A DNA stretch of 64,000 nt, from assembly GCF_046592965.1 (NCBI RefSeq), contig NZ_JBISBV010000006.1:62001-126000 (forward strand), written 5' to 3'. Positions 1 through 7,545 of the stretch are shown here, piece by piece (the first letter of the stretch is position 1; each line of letters opens with the position of its first letter). Under the pieces are notes generated by a model. That model worked only from the letters and a program-made list of their open reading frames with translations. It was not told the DNA's origin and made no database searches. A program made the position numbers and the translations under genes. Source of the stretch: Marivita sp046592965. Lineage in GTDB: Bacteria > Pseudomonadota > Alphaproteobacteria > Rhodobacterales > Rhodobacteraceae.

Positions 1-1
1 G

Positions 2-427
2 GCGGCTTTGGACTTGGCACGCCGGGGCGCGCAACAGATGGGGGCAAGCGACAGGCTGACCACGACGCGCGGCGATGCGTTTGCCACCTTGGGCGAACTG
101 GGCGATGCCGGATCGCTATTTGATCTGGTGATTTGCGACCCGCCCGCCTTCGCCCCCTCCCACAAGGCGCGTGAGGCAGGGTTACGGGCCTATGAACGGG
201 TGGCGCGACTTTCCGCACCGCTGGTGGAAAAGGGCGGTTTCCTGGTGCTGTGCTCGTGTTCGCACGCGGTTGATCTGTCGGCCTTTACGGGTGCGTGCCT
301 GCGTGGCATCGGCCGCGCCGGACGGCGCGCGCAGCTGATTCACACAGGTCAGGCCGGGGCCGATCACCCGTTGCTCCCGCAACTGGCAGAGTCCGGCTAT
401 CTCAAAGCGTTGTTCTTCCGTCTGTGA
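2..427 (+). CDS. RlmI-like class I SAM-dependent rRNA methyltransferase (5' end outside window)
   Basis: This is the C-terminal part of a class I methyltransferase. The frame is open to the left edge (AALDLARRGA...), so the start lies outside the window. The end of the SAM-binding Rossmann core is visible, followed by the catalytic-region motif CDPPAFAPSHK and a CSCSH segment, as in the RlmI/RlmK-like family that methylates 23S rRNA cytosine C5. The target base is inferred from family resemblance and cannot be read from the sequence. The stop overlaps the GTG start of the PIN-domain gene by 4 bases (GTGA), so the two are probably co-transcribed and translationally coupled. Confidence 0.8.
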   Translation, partial: AALDLARRGAQQMGASDRLTTTRGDAFATLGELGDAGSLFDLVICDPPAFAPSHKAREAGLRAYERVARLSAPLVEKGGFLVLCSCSHAVDLSAFTGACLRGIGRAGRRAQLIHTGQAGADHPLLPQLAESGYLKALFFRL

Positions 428-999
428 AAATCCTGCTTGATACCTGCGTTTTGTATCCCACGGTGATGCGCGAGGTCTTGCTGGGCGTTGCGCGCCAGGG
501 GATGTTCACGCCGCTTTGGTCGCAGCGTATACTGGATGAATGGTCGCGCGCCGCAGTCAAGCTCGGTCCACAGGGCCAGGTGCAGGCTGAGGGCGAAATT
601 GCCATGGTCTCGGCGCAGTGGCCGAACGCCAGTGTGACGTGGAAACCGTCTTTGCATGACCGTTTGTGGCTGCCCGATCCGAATGATATTCACATTCTTG
701 CTGCCGCCATCGCAGGTCACGCCGATGTGATCCTGACGATGAACGTCAAGGATTTTCCACGCAACATTCTCGCGGAAGAAGGCCTGTCGCGCGCGGATCC
801 GGATGGGTTTCTGGTCGGCCTGTTTGCCAGCGCGCCAGAGCCTGTCACCGCCGCCGTGTCAGCCGTTCACGCCAAAGCGAACACGCTTTCGGGCCAAGAC
901 TGGGATTTGCGCAAGCTGATGAAAAAGGCGCGTCTTCCCCGGCTGGGCAAAGCGCTGGCATCGGGACAAGATTTTTCGGACGAAAAATCTCCGGGCTGA
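424..999 (+). CDS. PIN-domain protein (putative ribonuclease)
   Basis: A 191-residue protein starting at a GTG that overlaps the upstream methyltransferase stop by 4 bases. The PIN fold is indicated by the N-terminal ILLDTCVLYP with its first acidic metal ligand, an acidic helix ILDEWSR, and LPDPNDIHILAAA followed by VILTMNVKDF carrying the later Asp ligands. PIN proteins are Mg-dependent RNases, often VapC-type toxins. No antitoxin-like small gene lies beside it, and its partner upstream is an rRNA methyltransferase gene, so a toxin role is not supported by context and RNA processing is equally possible. The last codons are written over a perfect 22-bp palindrome. Confidence 0.8.
   Translation: MKILLDTCVLYPTVMREVLLGVARQGMFTPLWSQRILDEWSRAAVKLGPQGQVQAEGEIAMVSAQWPNASVTWKPSLHDRLWLPDPNDIHILAAAIAGHADVILTMNVKDFPRNILAEEGLSRADPDGFLVGLFASAPEPVTAAVSAVHAKANTLSGQDWDLRKLMKKARLPRLGKALASGQDFSDEKSPG
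969..990. repeat. 22-bp perfect palindrome, copy 1 (inside the PIN gene end)
   Basis: Arms AGATTTTTCG and CGAAAAATCT separated by GA form a perfect inverted repeat within the last codons of the PIN-domain gene. A second, related palindrome follows 30 bp downstream. The pair sits between two convergent genes, so a role as a bidirectional terminator or protein-binding site is possible. The stem is AT-rich with a CG pair at the centre, which is not a classical terminator. Confidence 0.75.
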
Positions 1000-1020
1000 G
1001 AATTTTCGTCCGAAAATTCT
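999..1020. repeat. 22-bp perfect palindrome, copy 2 (convergent intergenic)
   Basis: Arms AGAATTTTCG and CGAAAATTCT separated by TC. This is the reverse complement of copy 1 except for two symmetric changes (T to A at position 4, A to T at position 19) that preserve pairing. It lies between the PIN gene stop and the nlpD stop. Confidence 0.75.
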
Positions 1021-1026
1021 GGGGTC

Positions 1027-2217
1027 TTAGCGCAGGTAGTTCATCGGGTCGACGCTTTCAAAGCCCTTGCGCACTTCGAAATGCACCCGCGCGGGTTCAA
1101 AGTCGCCGACGCGCGCGATGGCCTGCCCTCGGCTCACCGCGTCGCCCTTGGCGACCGAGATCTGTTCGACATGGGTGTAGACCGTCAACAAGTTGTCGGG
1201 ATGGCGCACAACCAGAATGTTGATGCCGTCGGTATTGGTCGTGATCGCCGCGACCTGACCGCTGCTTGCCGCCTTGACCGTGGTTCCCACCGACGCGCCA
1301 ATATCGATGCCATCGTTGCGACCCTTCGCGTATTCGCGGATGATGGTGCCCTGCACGGGAAAGCTCATCGCGGCCTTGGATTCGCTTGCTTCGGTCTGCT
1401 GTCCGACATTGGCGACAGGTTTTGCCGCCGCTGTTGCGGCCGGCTTAGCGGCGGCCGCCGGAGCCGGGGTTTCAGCGGGCAAGGGTTGGGAGGCCGAGGG
1501 CGGCTCGGGCGTGGGAGATCCCCGTCCGGGCGCGACGGACGCGGTCGTGGTTGCGGGCGGGGCTTGCGTCGCGACGGGAATCAGCAGGTATTGGCCTTCG
1601 CGCAGGGTGAAATTGCTGTCGAGCCCGTTCCATTCGGCAAGCGAGCGGACGGAGACATTGTAGAGCCGCGAGATCGTGAACGCGGTTTCGCCGCGTTTGA
1701 CCTGATGGCGGACCGGTTCGGTTCCGGTCTGCGGCGCGCGCGTCGTCGGTGTTGGGTCCGAGCGTTCGATGGCATCGCTCGCCAGCGTCGTGATGTCGAC
1801 CTCGGAGGGCGGGCGGATCGGACCGGTGGTGACGGCGCCTGTTGCGGGCGAGGGTTCAGCAACCCGGCGCGGCAGCGCGATGACCTCGCCGGCACGCAGG
1901 GAATCGCCGGTCTGGATGCCGTTGTAGCGTGCCAGTTCATCCGGCGCCAAACCCACGCGGCGGGCCAGTGTGGCCAGCGTGTCGCCACGTTGGGCCACGG
2001 CAACCTGGTAATTGGGATATGAAATCACGCCGCGATTGTCGGGGTCAGGGCGCGGCGCAGTGGCTGCGCGCGCCGCATCGGAGGTGTTGAAACCGCCGTT
2101 CATGATGCCGCGCATGTCCAGATCGAGCGGTTCGGAACAGGCACCAAGCATCGCAAGCAGCGACAACCCGGTGCCAAGACGGAGTGCGGAGTGGCTGGAA
2201 ACGGTCAGTATGGCCAT
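1027..2217 (-). CDS. nlpD: NlpD-like lipoprotein with two LysM domains and a degenerate LytM (M23) domain
   Basis: A 396-residue lipoprotein. A signal peptide ends in the lipobox LGAC with Cys27. Two LysM peptidoglycan-binding modules lie at about 69-115 and 170-213, a Pro/Ala/Thr-rich linker at about 215-285, and an M23/LytM domain at about 286-395. Of the zinc ligands, the first His is Asn301 in GRNDGIDIG and the HxH motif reads RVH (377-379), so the domain should be catalytically inactive. That is as in NlpD/EnvC, which activate cell-division amidases rather than cutting peptidoglycan. Its position after surE and pcm matches the E. coli surE-pcm-nlpD order. The alternative label is a generic M23 family peptidase. 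Confidence 0.85.
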   Translation of the reverse strand: MAILTVSSHSALRLGTGLSLLAMLGACSEPLDLDMRGIMNGGFNTSDAARAATAPRPDPDNRGVISYPNYQVAVAQRGDTLATLARRVGLAPDELARYNGIQTGDSLRAGEVIALPRRVAEPSPATGAVTTGPIRPPSEVDITTLASDAIERSDPTPTTRAPQTGTEPVRHQVKRGETAFTISRLYNVSVRSLAEWNGLDSNFTLREGQYLLIPVATQAPPATTTASVAPGRGSPTPEPPSASQPLPAETPAPAAAAKPAATAAAKPVANVGQQTEASESKAAMSFPVQGTIIREYAKGRNDGIDIGASVGTTVKAASSGQVAAITTNTDGINILVVRHPDNLLTVYTHVEQISVAKGDAVSRGQAIARVGDFEPARVHFEVRKGFESVDPMNYLR

Positions 2218-2277
2218 GTCGATATCCTCAAATGCGCCGGTTGTGCCCCGGGCGTCACGCGCGTCAGTATGCCCGCT

Positions 2278-2919
2278 TTATGCATCGCGGGCCACCCCTT
2301 CGATCAGCGGCACAAACCGAACCGGTCGCAATTCGTCGTATTCGAGCCCCTGCGGTGTTCGTCGCACGCGGATCAGGTGTTGCACCGCGTCCGACTGGCC
2401 CACTGGCAAGACCATGATGCCGCCCACCTTGAGCTGGGCCAGAAGCGGGCCGGGCGGGTCTTCGGCCGCGGCGGTCACCAGAATGCGATCGAATGGTGCC
2501 TGATCGGGCAGTCCGAAACTGCCGTCGGCGGTAAACGCGGTCACATTTGTCAGGCCAAGCTGGTCGAACACGGCGCGCGCCTCGCGCACGAGGCGTTGGT
2601 GGCGGTCCACCGTATAGACGCGCCGCGCGAGCTGGCTCAGGATTGCCGCCTGATAGCCCGATCCGGTGCCCACTTCGAGCACCGTGTCACGCGCCGACAC
2701 CTCGAGCGCTTGCGTCATCAGGCCGACCACCGAGGGCTGGCTGATCGTCTGGCCGCAGGCGATCGGCAGGGGCATGTCTTCATAGGCCCGTTCGGCAAAG
2801 TACCCTTTGACGAAGGGCGCGCGGTCGATCTGCTCCATCGCGGTCAGAACCGCCGCATTGGTCACCCCGCGCGAGCGCAAGGCGTACAGGAACTGCATCT
2901 TGAGTTCCGGGTCGATCAT
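2278..2919 (-). CDS. pcm: Protein-L-isoaspartate O-methyltransferase
   Basis: A 213-residue enzyme that methylates isoaspartyl residues of damaged proteins, using SAM, to start their repair. Family motifs are visible: CGQTISQPSVVGLMTQ near residues 55-70 and the SAM-binding VLEVGTGSGYQAAIL around 80-95. The length matches the family. The ATG shares one base with the surE stop codon (TGATG), indicating coupled translation in the surE-pcm-nlpD operon. Cytoplasmic. Confidence 0.93.
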   Translation of the reverse strand: MIDPELKMQFLYALRSRGVTNAAVLTAMEQIDRAPFVKGYFAERAYEDMPLPIACGQTISQPSVVGLMTQALEVSARDTVLEVGTGSGYQAAILSQLARRVYTVDRHQRLVREARAVFDQLGLTNVTAFTADGSFGLPDQAPFDRILVTAAAEDPPGPLLAQLKVGGIMVLPVGQSDAVQHLIRVRRTPQGLEYDELRPVRFVPLIEGVARDA

Positions 2920-3704
2920 CAGAGAAAGGCGTCCCGCATCGCGTCAAGCTGGTCCGGGGCCGTCAGATCGGCGCGCATTGGCGTGACGCTGATATAGCCG
3001 TCAAGGTTATGTGCGGCGTCGGTTCCGGCCACAGTGGGGGCACGCTGGTCGCCGCCCTTGATCCACAGGAACCGGCGCCCCGAAGGCGAGCTATGCGGCT
3101 CGACCGAAAAGTTGGTGCCTTGGCGAATGCCCTGCGGCGCTGCCTGAATTCCTTTGACCGCCTGAGCTGGCACCGGCGGGAAGTTGACGTTGTAAAAGAG
3201 CCGGTAGCCCGACTGCCCGTTGGGATCGAGAGAGAGAATCCGCTCGATCACCTTGGTGCCATGCACGCGCGCCGCCTCGAACGGGTCCGGCGTCTGCGCG
3301 TTGTCGGGGCCGTAGTATTGCGACAGTGCAATCGCCGGGATGCCCTGAAGCGCCGCTTCCATCGCGCCGCCCAGCGTGCCCGAGTAAAGCGCGTTTTCAG
3401 CGGAGTTGTTGCCGCGGTTCACACCGGACAACACCAGATCGGGTGGCGTGCCGCGCATCACGTCATGCAATCCGGCCAGCACGCAATCGGCCGGGCTGCC
3501 CTCGGCCGCGAACCGGCGTTCACCCATTTCGCTGACCATCATCGGATGCGTGTAGCTGATGCAATGCCCGACGCCCGACTGTTCGAACGCGGGCGCGACG
3601 GTCCAGACCTCTCCGCTGGATCCTGCGAGCGTTTTTGCGATGTCGGTCAGCACAATCAGGCCGGGGGCGTTGATCCCGTCATCATTGGTAATGAGTATGC
3701 GCAT
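2919..3704 (-). CDS. surE: 5'/3'-nucleotidase SurE
   Basis: A 261-residue metal-dependent nucleoside monophosphate phosphatase. The N-terminus MRILITNDDGINAPG carries the paired Asp metal ligands, and LSGVNRGNN carries the conserved Asn. The frame stays open upstream, but the ATG at 3704 is chosen because the family starts exactly at MRILITNDDG and a GAGG Shine-Dalgarno lies just upstream. It is first in the operon surE-pcm-nlpD. Confidence 0.94.
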   Translation of the reverse strand: MRILITNDDGINAPGLIVLTDIAKTLAGSSGEVWTVAPAFEQSGVGHCISYTHPMMVSEMGERRFAAEGSPADCVLAGLHDVMRGTPPDLVLSGVNRGNNSAENALYSGTLGGAMEAALQGIPAIALSQYYGPDNAQTPDPFEAARVHGTKVIERILSLDPNGQSGYRLFYNVNFPPVPAQAVKGIQAAPQGIRQGTNFSVEPHSSPSGRRFLWIKGGDQRAPTVAGTDAAHNLDGYISVTPMRADLTAPDQLDAMRDAFL

Positions 3705-3833
3705 GTGACCGCCTCGGTTTTTTTCCTGCATAGGCCAAGCCCCGGCTTGCGGCAAGCTTCCGCCGGTTCGATTGGAACGGCGAATTGGCATTGACCCATC
3801 CCCGAGCCGACGCGCCCATGTTTGGCGGCTGGA

Positions 3834-4502
3834 TCAGGTGCCCAGAATTTCCGGCAGCAGCCGCGCCGCTTCGTCGCCGGCGTCGGCCAGTGCGTCGCGG
3901 TCTTCGCCGGGATAGAACCGGGCGCGCAGCGTGGTGGATATCGGTTTGGGCGACAGGATGCGCACTTGCGGACCGGTCGAGACGGTTTCCGCCTGCCAAC
4001 TGCGCGCCAGTGCGATCTGTGCGGATTTGGTTGTGCCGTAATGGCCGAAAAACTTCTCCCCGCCGTGGTTGTCTTCGAAGAATACCGCGCGGCCCTCTAA
4101 TCCCAGCAGCGGGGCTACATAGGGCACGAGATGGCCCATCGCGTCGAGATTGATCGACACGGATTTCTTCCAATCCTTGGCGTCCATGTGATTGACCGGT
4201 GTCAGCGGGCCCGCGAAGATCGCCGTGTGGACCCAAAGCGCGATCTGTCCCCAGCGATCATGCACCGAACGGCAAAGCTGCGCCATCGCGTCGGCGTTGG
4301 TGATGTCCATCGGGGCCAGCGTGGCACTGCCGCCCTTGGACTGAATCCGGTCATCAAGCTCTTCAAGCCCGCCGACTGTGCGCGCAACGGCGACGATATG
4401 ATGAGTGTCAGCCAAGGCGTCGGCCAGAGCAAAGCCAAGGCCGCGCGATGCGCCGGTGACCAGCGCCACGGGGCGCGCAGTGGGGCGGGATGTATCTGTC
4501 AT
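3834..4502 (-). CDS. SDR-family oxidoreductase
   Basis: A 222-residue short-chain dehydrogenase/reductase. The NAD(P)-binding TGASRGLGFAL is at residues 16-26 and the catalytic pair appears as YGTTK. The usual NNAG stretch is changed (WVHTAIFAG), so the active-site support region is atypical. A KPISTT segment follows the active site where substrate-loop residues normally start. The substrate cannot be inferred. It lies upstream of surE on the same strand with a 129-bp gap, so it may or may not share its promoter. Confidence 0.85.
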   Translation of the reverse strand: MTDTSRPTARPVALVTGASRGLGFALADALADTHHIVAVARTVGGLEELDDRIQSKGGSATLAPMDITNADAMAQLCRSVHDRWGQIALWVHTAIFAGPLTPVNHMDAKDWKKSVSINLDAMGHLVPYVAPLLGLEGRAVFFEDNHGGEKFFGHYGTTKSAQIALARSWQAETVSTGPQVRILSPKPISTTLRARFYPGEDRDALADAGDEAARLLPEILGT

Positions 4503-4550
4503 GGCTCTTCACATGCCTTGTCCGCGCTGGCGCTGCAAGAGGTGCTGTGC

Positions 4551-4579
4551 TTGACTTGGCCCTGCAATTGCAGAATTAA
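4551..4579 (+). promoter_or_regulatory. Candidate sigma-70 promoter of bioY
   Basis: TTGACT at 4551-4556 and AATTAA at 4574-4579 are separated by 17 bp and lie 40-68 bp upstream of the bioY ATG. The -35 is good but the -10 is poor, so this is a tentative call. Confidence 0.35.
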
Positions 4580-4606
4580 CAACCGTGACACTTCGGGACA
4601 GTCAAA

Positions 4607-4616
4607 GGATAGATCA
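4607..4616. promoter_or_regulatory. Weak BioR-like site before bioY
   Basis: GGATAGATCA matches 7 of 10 positions of the alphaproteobacterial BioR consensus TTATMKATAA and ends 2 bp before the bioY start codon. The position fits repression by biotin status, but the match is imperfect. Confidence 0.25.
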
Positions 4617-4618
4617 TT

Positions 4619-5209
4619 ATGACGCTCACCCACGCCACACTCGGCAAAACCACCCTTTTCGGACAGGCGCTGCTGGCTCTGGGCGGTGCGGCCTTTATTG
4701 CTGCGGCCACACAGATCTCCGTACCCTTCTTTCCGGTGCCGATGACGCTGCAAACGCTGGCCGTGTTGATCGTCGGCCTGAGCTTTGGCGCGCGTCTTGG
4801 TACGGCAACATTGCTGACATATCTGGGCTACGGTGCTCTCGGCTTGCCGGTGTTCGCCAATGGCATGAACGGCCTGGCCTTTGTCGGCCCGACTGCCGGT
4901 TTCCTGTTCGGCTTCGTTCTCATGGCCGGTCTGGCTGGCCTTGCGGCAGAGCGCGGTCTTGCCAAAGGCGTCGTGTCCACTGCGGTTCTGGCGATCGTCT
5001 TGTCGGTTCTGCTCTATGTGCCGGGGATCGCATGGCCCATGGGGCTGGCGTCGGTGACGGGCGTTGAGGCAGGCTGGGTCGGTCAGGACGCCGGCTTCTA
5101 CATGAGCCATTTCATCGCGCCGTTCCTGATCGGGGACGTTGTCAAATCCCTGCTGGCCGCTGTGATCGTGACCGGTGCATGGCGCGCAGTGAAGGCACGT
5201 CGCGCCTGA
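4619..5209 (+). CDS. bioY: Biotin transporter BioY (ECF S-component)
   Basis: A 196-residue integral membrane protein with about six hydrophobic segments. It has the BioY signatures FFPVPMTLQTLAVL (about residues 38-51) and the glycine-rich TYLGYGALGLPVF followed by GPTAGFLFGF. BioY captures biotin with high affinity and can work alone or with the BioMN energising module. No bioM or bioN is adjacent. It is a single-gene unit on the plus strand between two minus-strand blocks, with its own terminator downstream. Confidence 0.93.
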   Translation: MTLTHATLGKTTLFGQALLALGGAAFIAAATQISVPFFPVPMTLQTLAVLIVGLSFGARLGTATLLTYLGYGALGLPVFANGMNGLAFVGPTAGFLFGFVLMAGLAGLAAERGLAKGVVSTAVLAIVLSVLLYVPGIAWPMGLASVTGVEAGWVGQDAGFYMSHFIAPFLIGDVVKSLLAAVIVTGAWRAVKARRA

Positions 5210-5238
5210 GACCGGCACGCCCTTTCTTAATTATTGCG

Positions 5239-5271
5239 AACCCCCGCGGCACAGGCTGGCGGGGGTTTTTG
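5239..5271 (+). terminator. Rho-independent terminator of bioY
   Basis: Arms AACCCCCGC (5239-5247) and GCGGGGGTT (5259-5267) flank a 11-base loop and are followed by a run of T. It lies 30 bp after the bioY stop. Confidence 0.85.
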
Positions 5272-5283
5272 TTTGTCCGGCGA

Positions 5284-5337
5284 TATTTGGGGGCGCTGCC
5301 CCCGGCGCGTTGCGCCTCCCCCGAGGTATTTTTCAAC
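5284..5337 (-). repeat. Extragenic GC-rich palindromic repeat, copy A
   Basis: Read on the minus strand this begins AAAAATACCTCGGGGG, continues through a GGCGC...GCGCC hairpin and ends in GGGGGCAGCGCCCCC. It shares the AAATACCTyGGGGG head and GGGGGCArmGCCCCC tail with elements at 20552 and 60483. It lies between the bioY terminator and the purF stop. Confidence 0.75.
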
Positions 5338-5361
5338 CGGAGAATTCGCAGACGGTGCGTC

Positions 5362-6834
5362 TTATTGGGCGGCTTTCATCTGGAAGCCTTTTTCCAGCAT
5401 GTCTGCCGGTTCGACCGGATATTCGCCAGAAAAGCACGCATCGCAATATTGCGGGCACTCGGCATTGCGCCCCGAAGCTTCGCCCACGGCGCGGTAGAGC
5501 CCGTCGAGCGAGATGAAGCGCAGGCTGTCGACACCGAGATGTTCGCGCATCTCGTCCTCTGACATGGTGGCGGCAAGCAGCTTTTCGCGCTGCGGCGTGT
5601 CGACACCGTAAAAGCAAGGCCAGGCTGTGGGAGGCGATGCGATGCGGAAATGCACTTCGGCAGCGCCTGCATCGACGATCATTTCCTTGATCTTCCGGCT
5701 TGTGGTGCCACGCACCACGCTATCATCGACCAGCACGACCCGCTTGCCCTTGATCAGCGCGCGGTTGACGTTGAGCTTGAGGCGCACGCCCATGTTGCGG
5801 ATCTGCTCGGTCGGCTCGATGAAGGTGCGGCCCATGTATTGATTGCGGATGATGCCCATGCCGTAAGGGATGCCCGACTCGTGCGCGAAACCGATCGCCG
5901 CCGGGGTGCCGCTGTCGGGCACCGGGCAGACAAGGTCGGCCTCGACCGGCGTTTCGCGCGCCAGTTCCACACCGATCTGGCGTCGGGTTTCATAGACCGA
6001 GCGGTCGCCGATGATGCTGTCGGGGCGCGAGAAATAGACGTGTTCGAAGATGCAGAAGCGCGATTTGCGGGGGCGGAACGGGCGGACCGATTCGACGCCG
6101 TGTTCGGCAGTGATGACGACCATCTCACCGGGTTCGATCTCGCGGACATATTCCGCGCCGATGATGTCGAGCGCGCAGGTCTCGGAGCTGAGCGCCCAGC
6201 CGTCGCCGATCTTGCCCAGCACCAGCGGGCGCACGCCGAGCGGATCGCGCACGCCGATCAGCTTGGTGCGGGTCATTGCGACGACGGAAAACGCGCCCTC
6301 GACGCGGCGAAGGGCGTCTTCCATGCGTTCCGGGATATTGCGCTGGAGCGAGCGGGCCATCAGGTGAATGATGCACTCGCTGTCGGACGAGCTTTGGAAG
6401 ATCGAGCCGCGGTCGATCAGTTCGCGGCGCAGCGCGTCGGCATTGGTGATGTTGCCGTTATGGGCAATCGCAGCGCCGCCCATGGAGAATTCACCGAAGA
6501 ACGGTTGCACGTCGCGCATCTGCGTCTGGCCCTTGGAGCCGGCGGTGGAATAGCGCACATGGCCGATCGCCAGTTCGCCCGGCAGCGTTTCCATCAGTTT
6601 TTGCGAGGTGAAATTGTCGCGCACATAGCCGAAGCGGCGGGCCGAGTTGAAGCCGTGATCCGGATGGTATGACACGATGCCGCCTGCTTCCTGGCCGCGA
6701 TGCTGAAGCGCGTGCAGGCCGAGGGCGACGAAATTCGCCGCATCGGTGACCCCGACCACGCCGAAGATGCCGCATTCTTCCTTCAGTTTGTCGTCGTCAA
6801 AGGGATGAGCGAGAGGCATAGACGCGTCGGACAT
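5362..6834 (-). CDS. purF: Amidophosphoribosyltransferase
   Basis: A 490-residue enzyme for the first committed step of purine synthesis: PRPP plus glutamine to phosphoribosylamine. Cys21 in KEECGIFGVVG is the glutaminase nucleophile, exposed after removal of a 20-residue propeptide. The PRPP loop is VVLVDDSVVRGTT. Cysteines in CIFEHVYF, WPCFYG and CPQYCDACFSGEYP fit the Fe-S-cluster (Bacillus-type) subclass. The ATG at 6834 is chosen over the longer open frame because GGAG lies 9 bases upstream and the propeptide length fits. It is downstream of cvpA on the same strand, the order also seen in E. coli. Confidence 0.96.
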   Translation of the reverse strand: MSDASMPLAHPFDDDKLKEECGIFGVVGVTDAANFVALGLHALQHRGQEAGGIVSYHPDHGFNSARRFGYVRDNFTSQKLMETLPGELAIGHVRYSTAGSKGQTQMRDVQPFFGEFSMGGAAIAHNGNITNADALRRELIDRGSIFQSSSDSECIIHLMARSLQRNIPERMEDALRRVEGAFSVVAMTRTKLIGVRDPLGVRPLVLGKIGDGWALSSETCALDIIGAEYVREIEPGEMVVITAEHGVESVRPFRPRKSRFCIFEHVYFSRPDSIIGDRSVYETRRQIGVELARETPVEADLVCPVPDSGTPAAIGFAHESGIPYGMGIIRNQYMGRTFIEPTEQIRNMGVRLKLNVNRALIKGKRVVLVDDSVVRGTTSRKIKEMIVDAGAAEVHFRIASPPTAWPCFYGVDTPQREKLLAATMSEDEMREHLGVDSLRFISLDGLYRAVGEASGRNAECPQYCDACFSGEYPVEPADMLEKGFQMKAAQ

Positions 6835-6940
6835 GGCGCAACTCCGAATCCGTGGCAGCGGGGGTCGCCCCCTCATATGCGCCACAAGCCCAAGTGTCAC
6901 GCCGCGATCACGCGATGATGATGTCTTGTGGCCTTTCGGG

Positions 6941-7513
6941 TCAGGTGTCGCTGTCCACGGGTGCCTCGCACACGCTGACAAGCGCTTCGTATTGTGCGGT
7001 GATCCAGCCCAAGGCCTGTTCCGGGTTCTGGTCTTCGATCTGGCCCGTCATGCGGCTGAAGATCGCGGCGGAGCGGCTGTCGTCGATCATCGGCACGTCC
7101 TGTGCGGTGATGACGACCTGATAGACAAAGAACCCGACCGCAACGAGCAATACGCCGCGCGCCACTCCAAACAGGAAGCCGAGCCCCTGATCGATCCCGC
7201 CAAGAGCCGAGCGTTGCACTAGCGAGGAAAACAGCGGCGTAAAGAACGACATGATCACCAGAGCAATGGTGAACACGGCTGCAAACCCGCCGATCACGCT
7301 CAGTTCACAGCTTCCGGTCATGAATTCGCCGATCACCGGAATTTCGGTCATCAAGGGGCGCAGTTGCGGGCCGAACATGAAGCCCAAAATGGCGGCGGCA
7401 ATCCAGCCGAGGATCGCCATGGCTTCGCGCACGATGCCGCGCGAATACGCCAGCAGCGCCGAGAGAACGATGATGACCGCCACAACGGCGTCAATAATGG
7501 TAAACCCTTCCAA
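6941..7513 (-). CDS. cvpA: CvpA-family inner-membrane protein
   Basis: A 190-residue protein with four hydrophobic segments in the first 135 residues (IIDAVVAVIIVLSALLAY..., AILGWIAAAILGF..., FAAVFTIALVIMSFF and ARGVLLVAVGFFVYQVVI), then a soluble tail. This is the CvpA/colicin V production family, linked to envelope homeostasis. The start is a TTG with GAGG a few bases upstream; no ATG is available at the right place. radA-cvpA-purF lie in line on the minus strand. Confidence 0.88.
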   Translation of the reverse strand: MEGFTIIDAVVAVIIVLSALLAYSRGIVREAMAILGWIAAAILGFMFGPQLRPLMTEIPVIGEFMTGSCELSVIGGFAAVFTIALVIMSFFTPLFSSLVQRSALGGIDQGLGFLFGVARGVLLVAVGFFVYQVVITAQDVPMIDDSRSAAIFSRMTGQIEDQNPEQALGWITAQYEALVSVCEAPVDSDT

Positions 7514-7545
7514 CGATCCCTCGTCCTTTTCATCTATGGATGGCG

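Noticed and set aside
37..427. A complete methyltransferase starting inside the window
   Set aside because: The frame is open to the left edge and the conserved N-terminal part is missing, so the gene is cut by the window.
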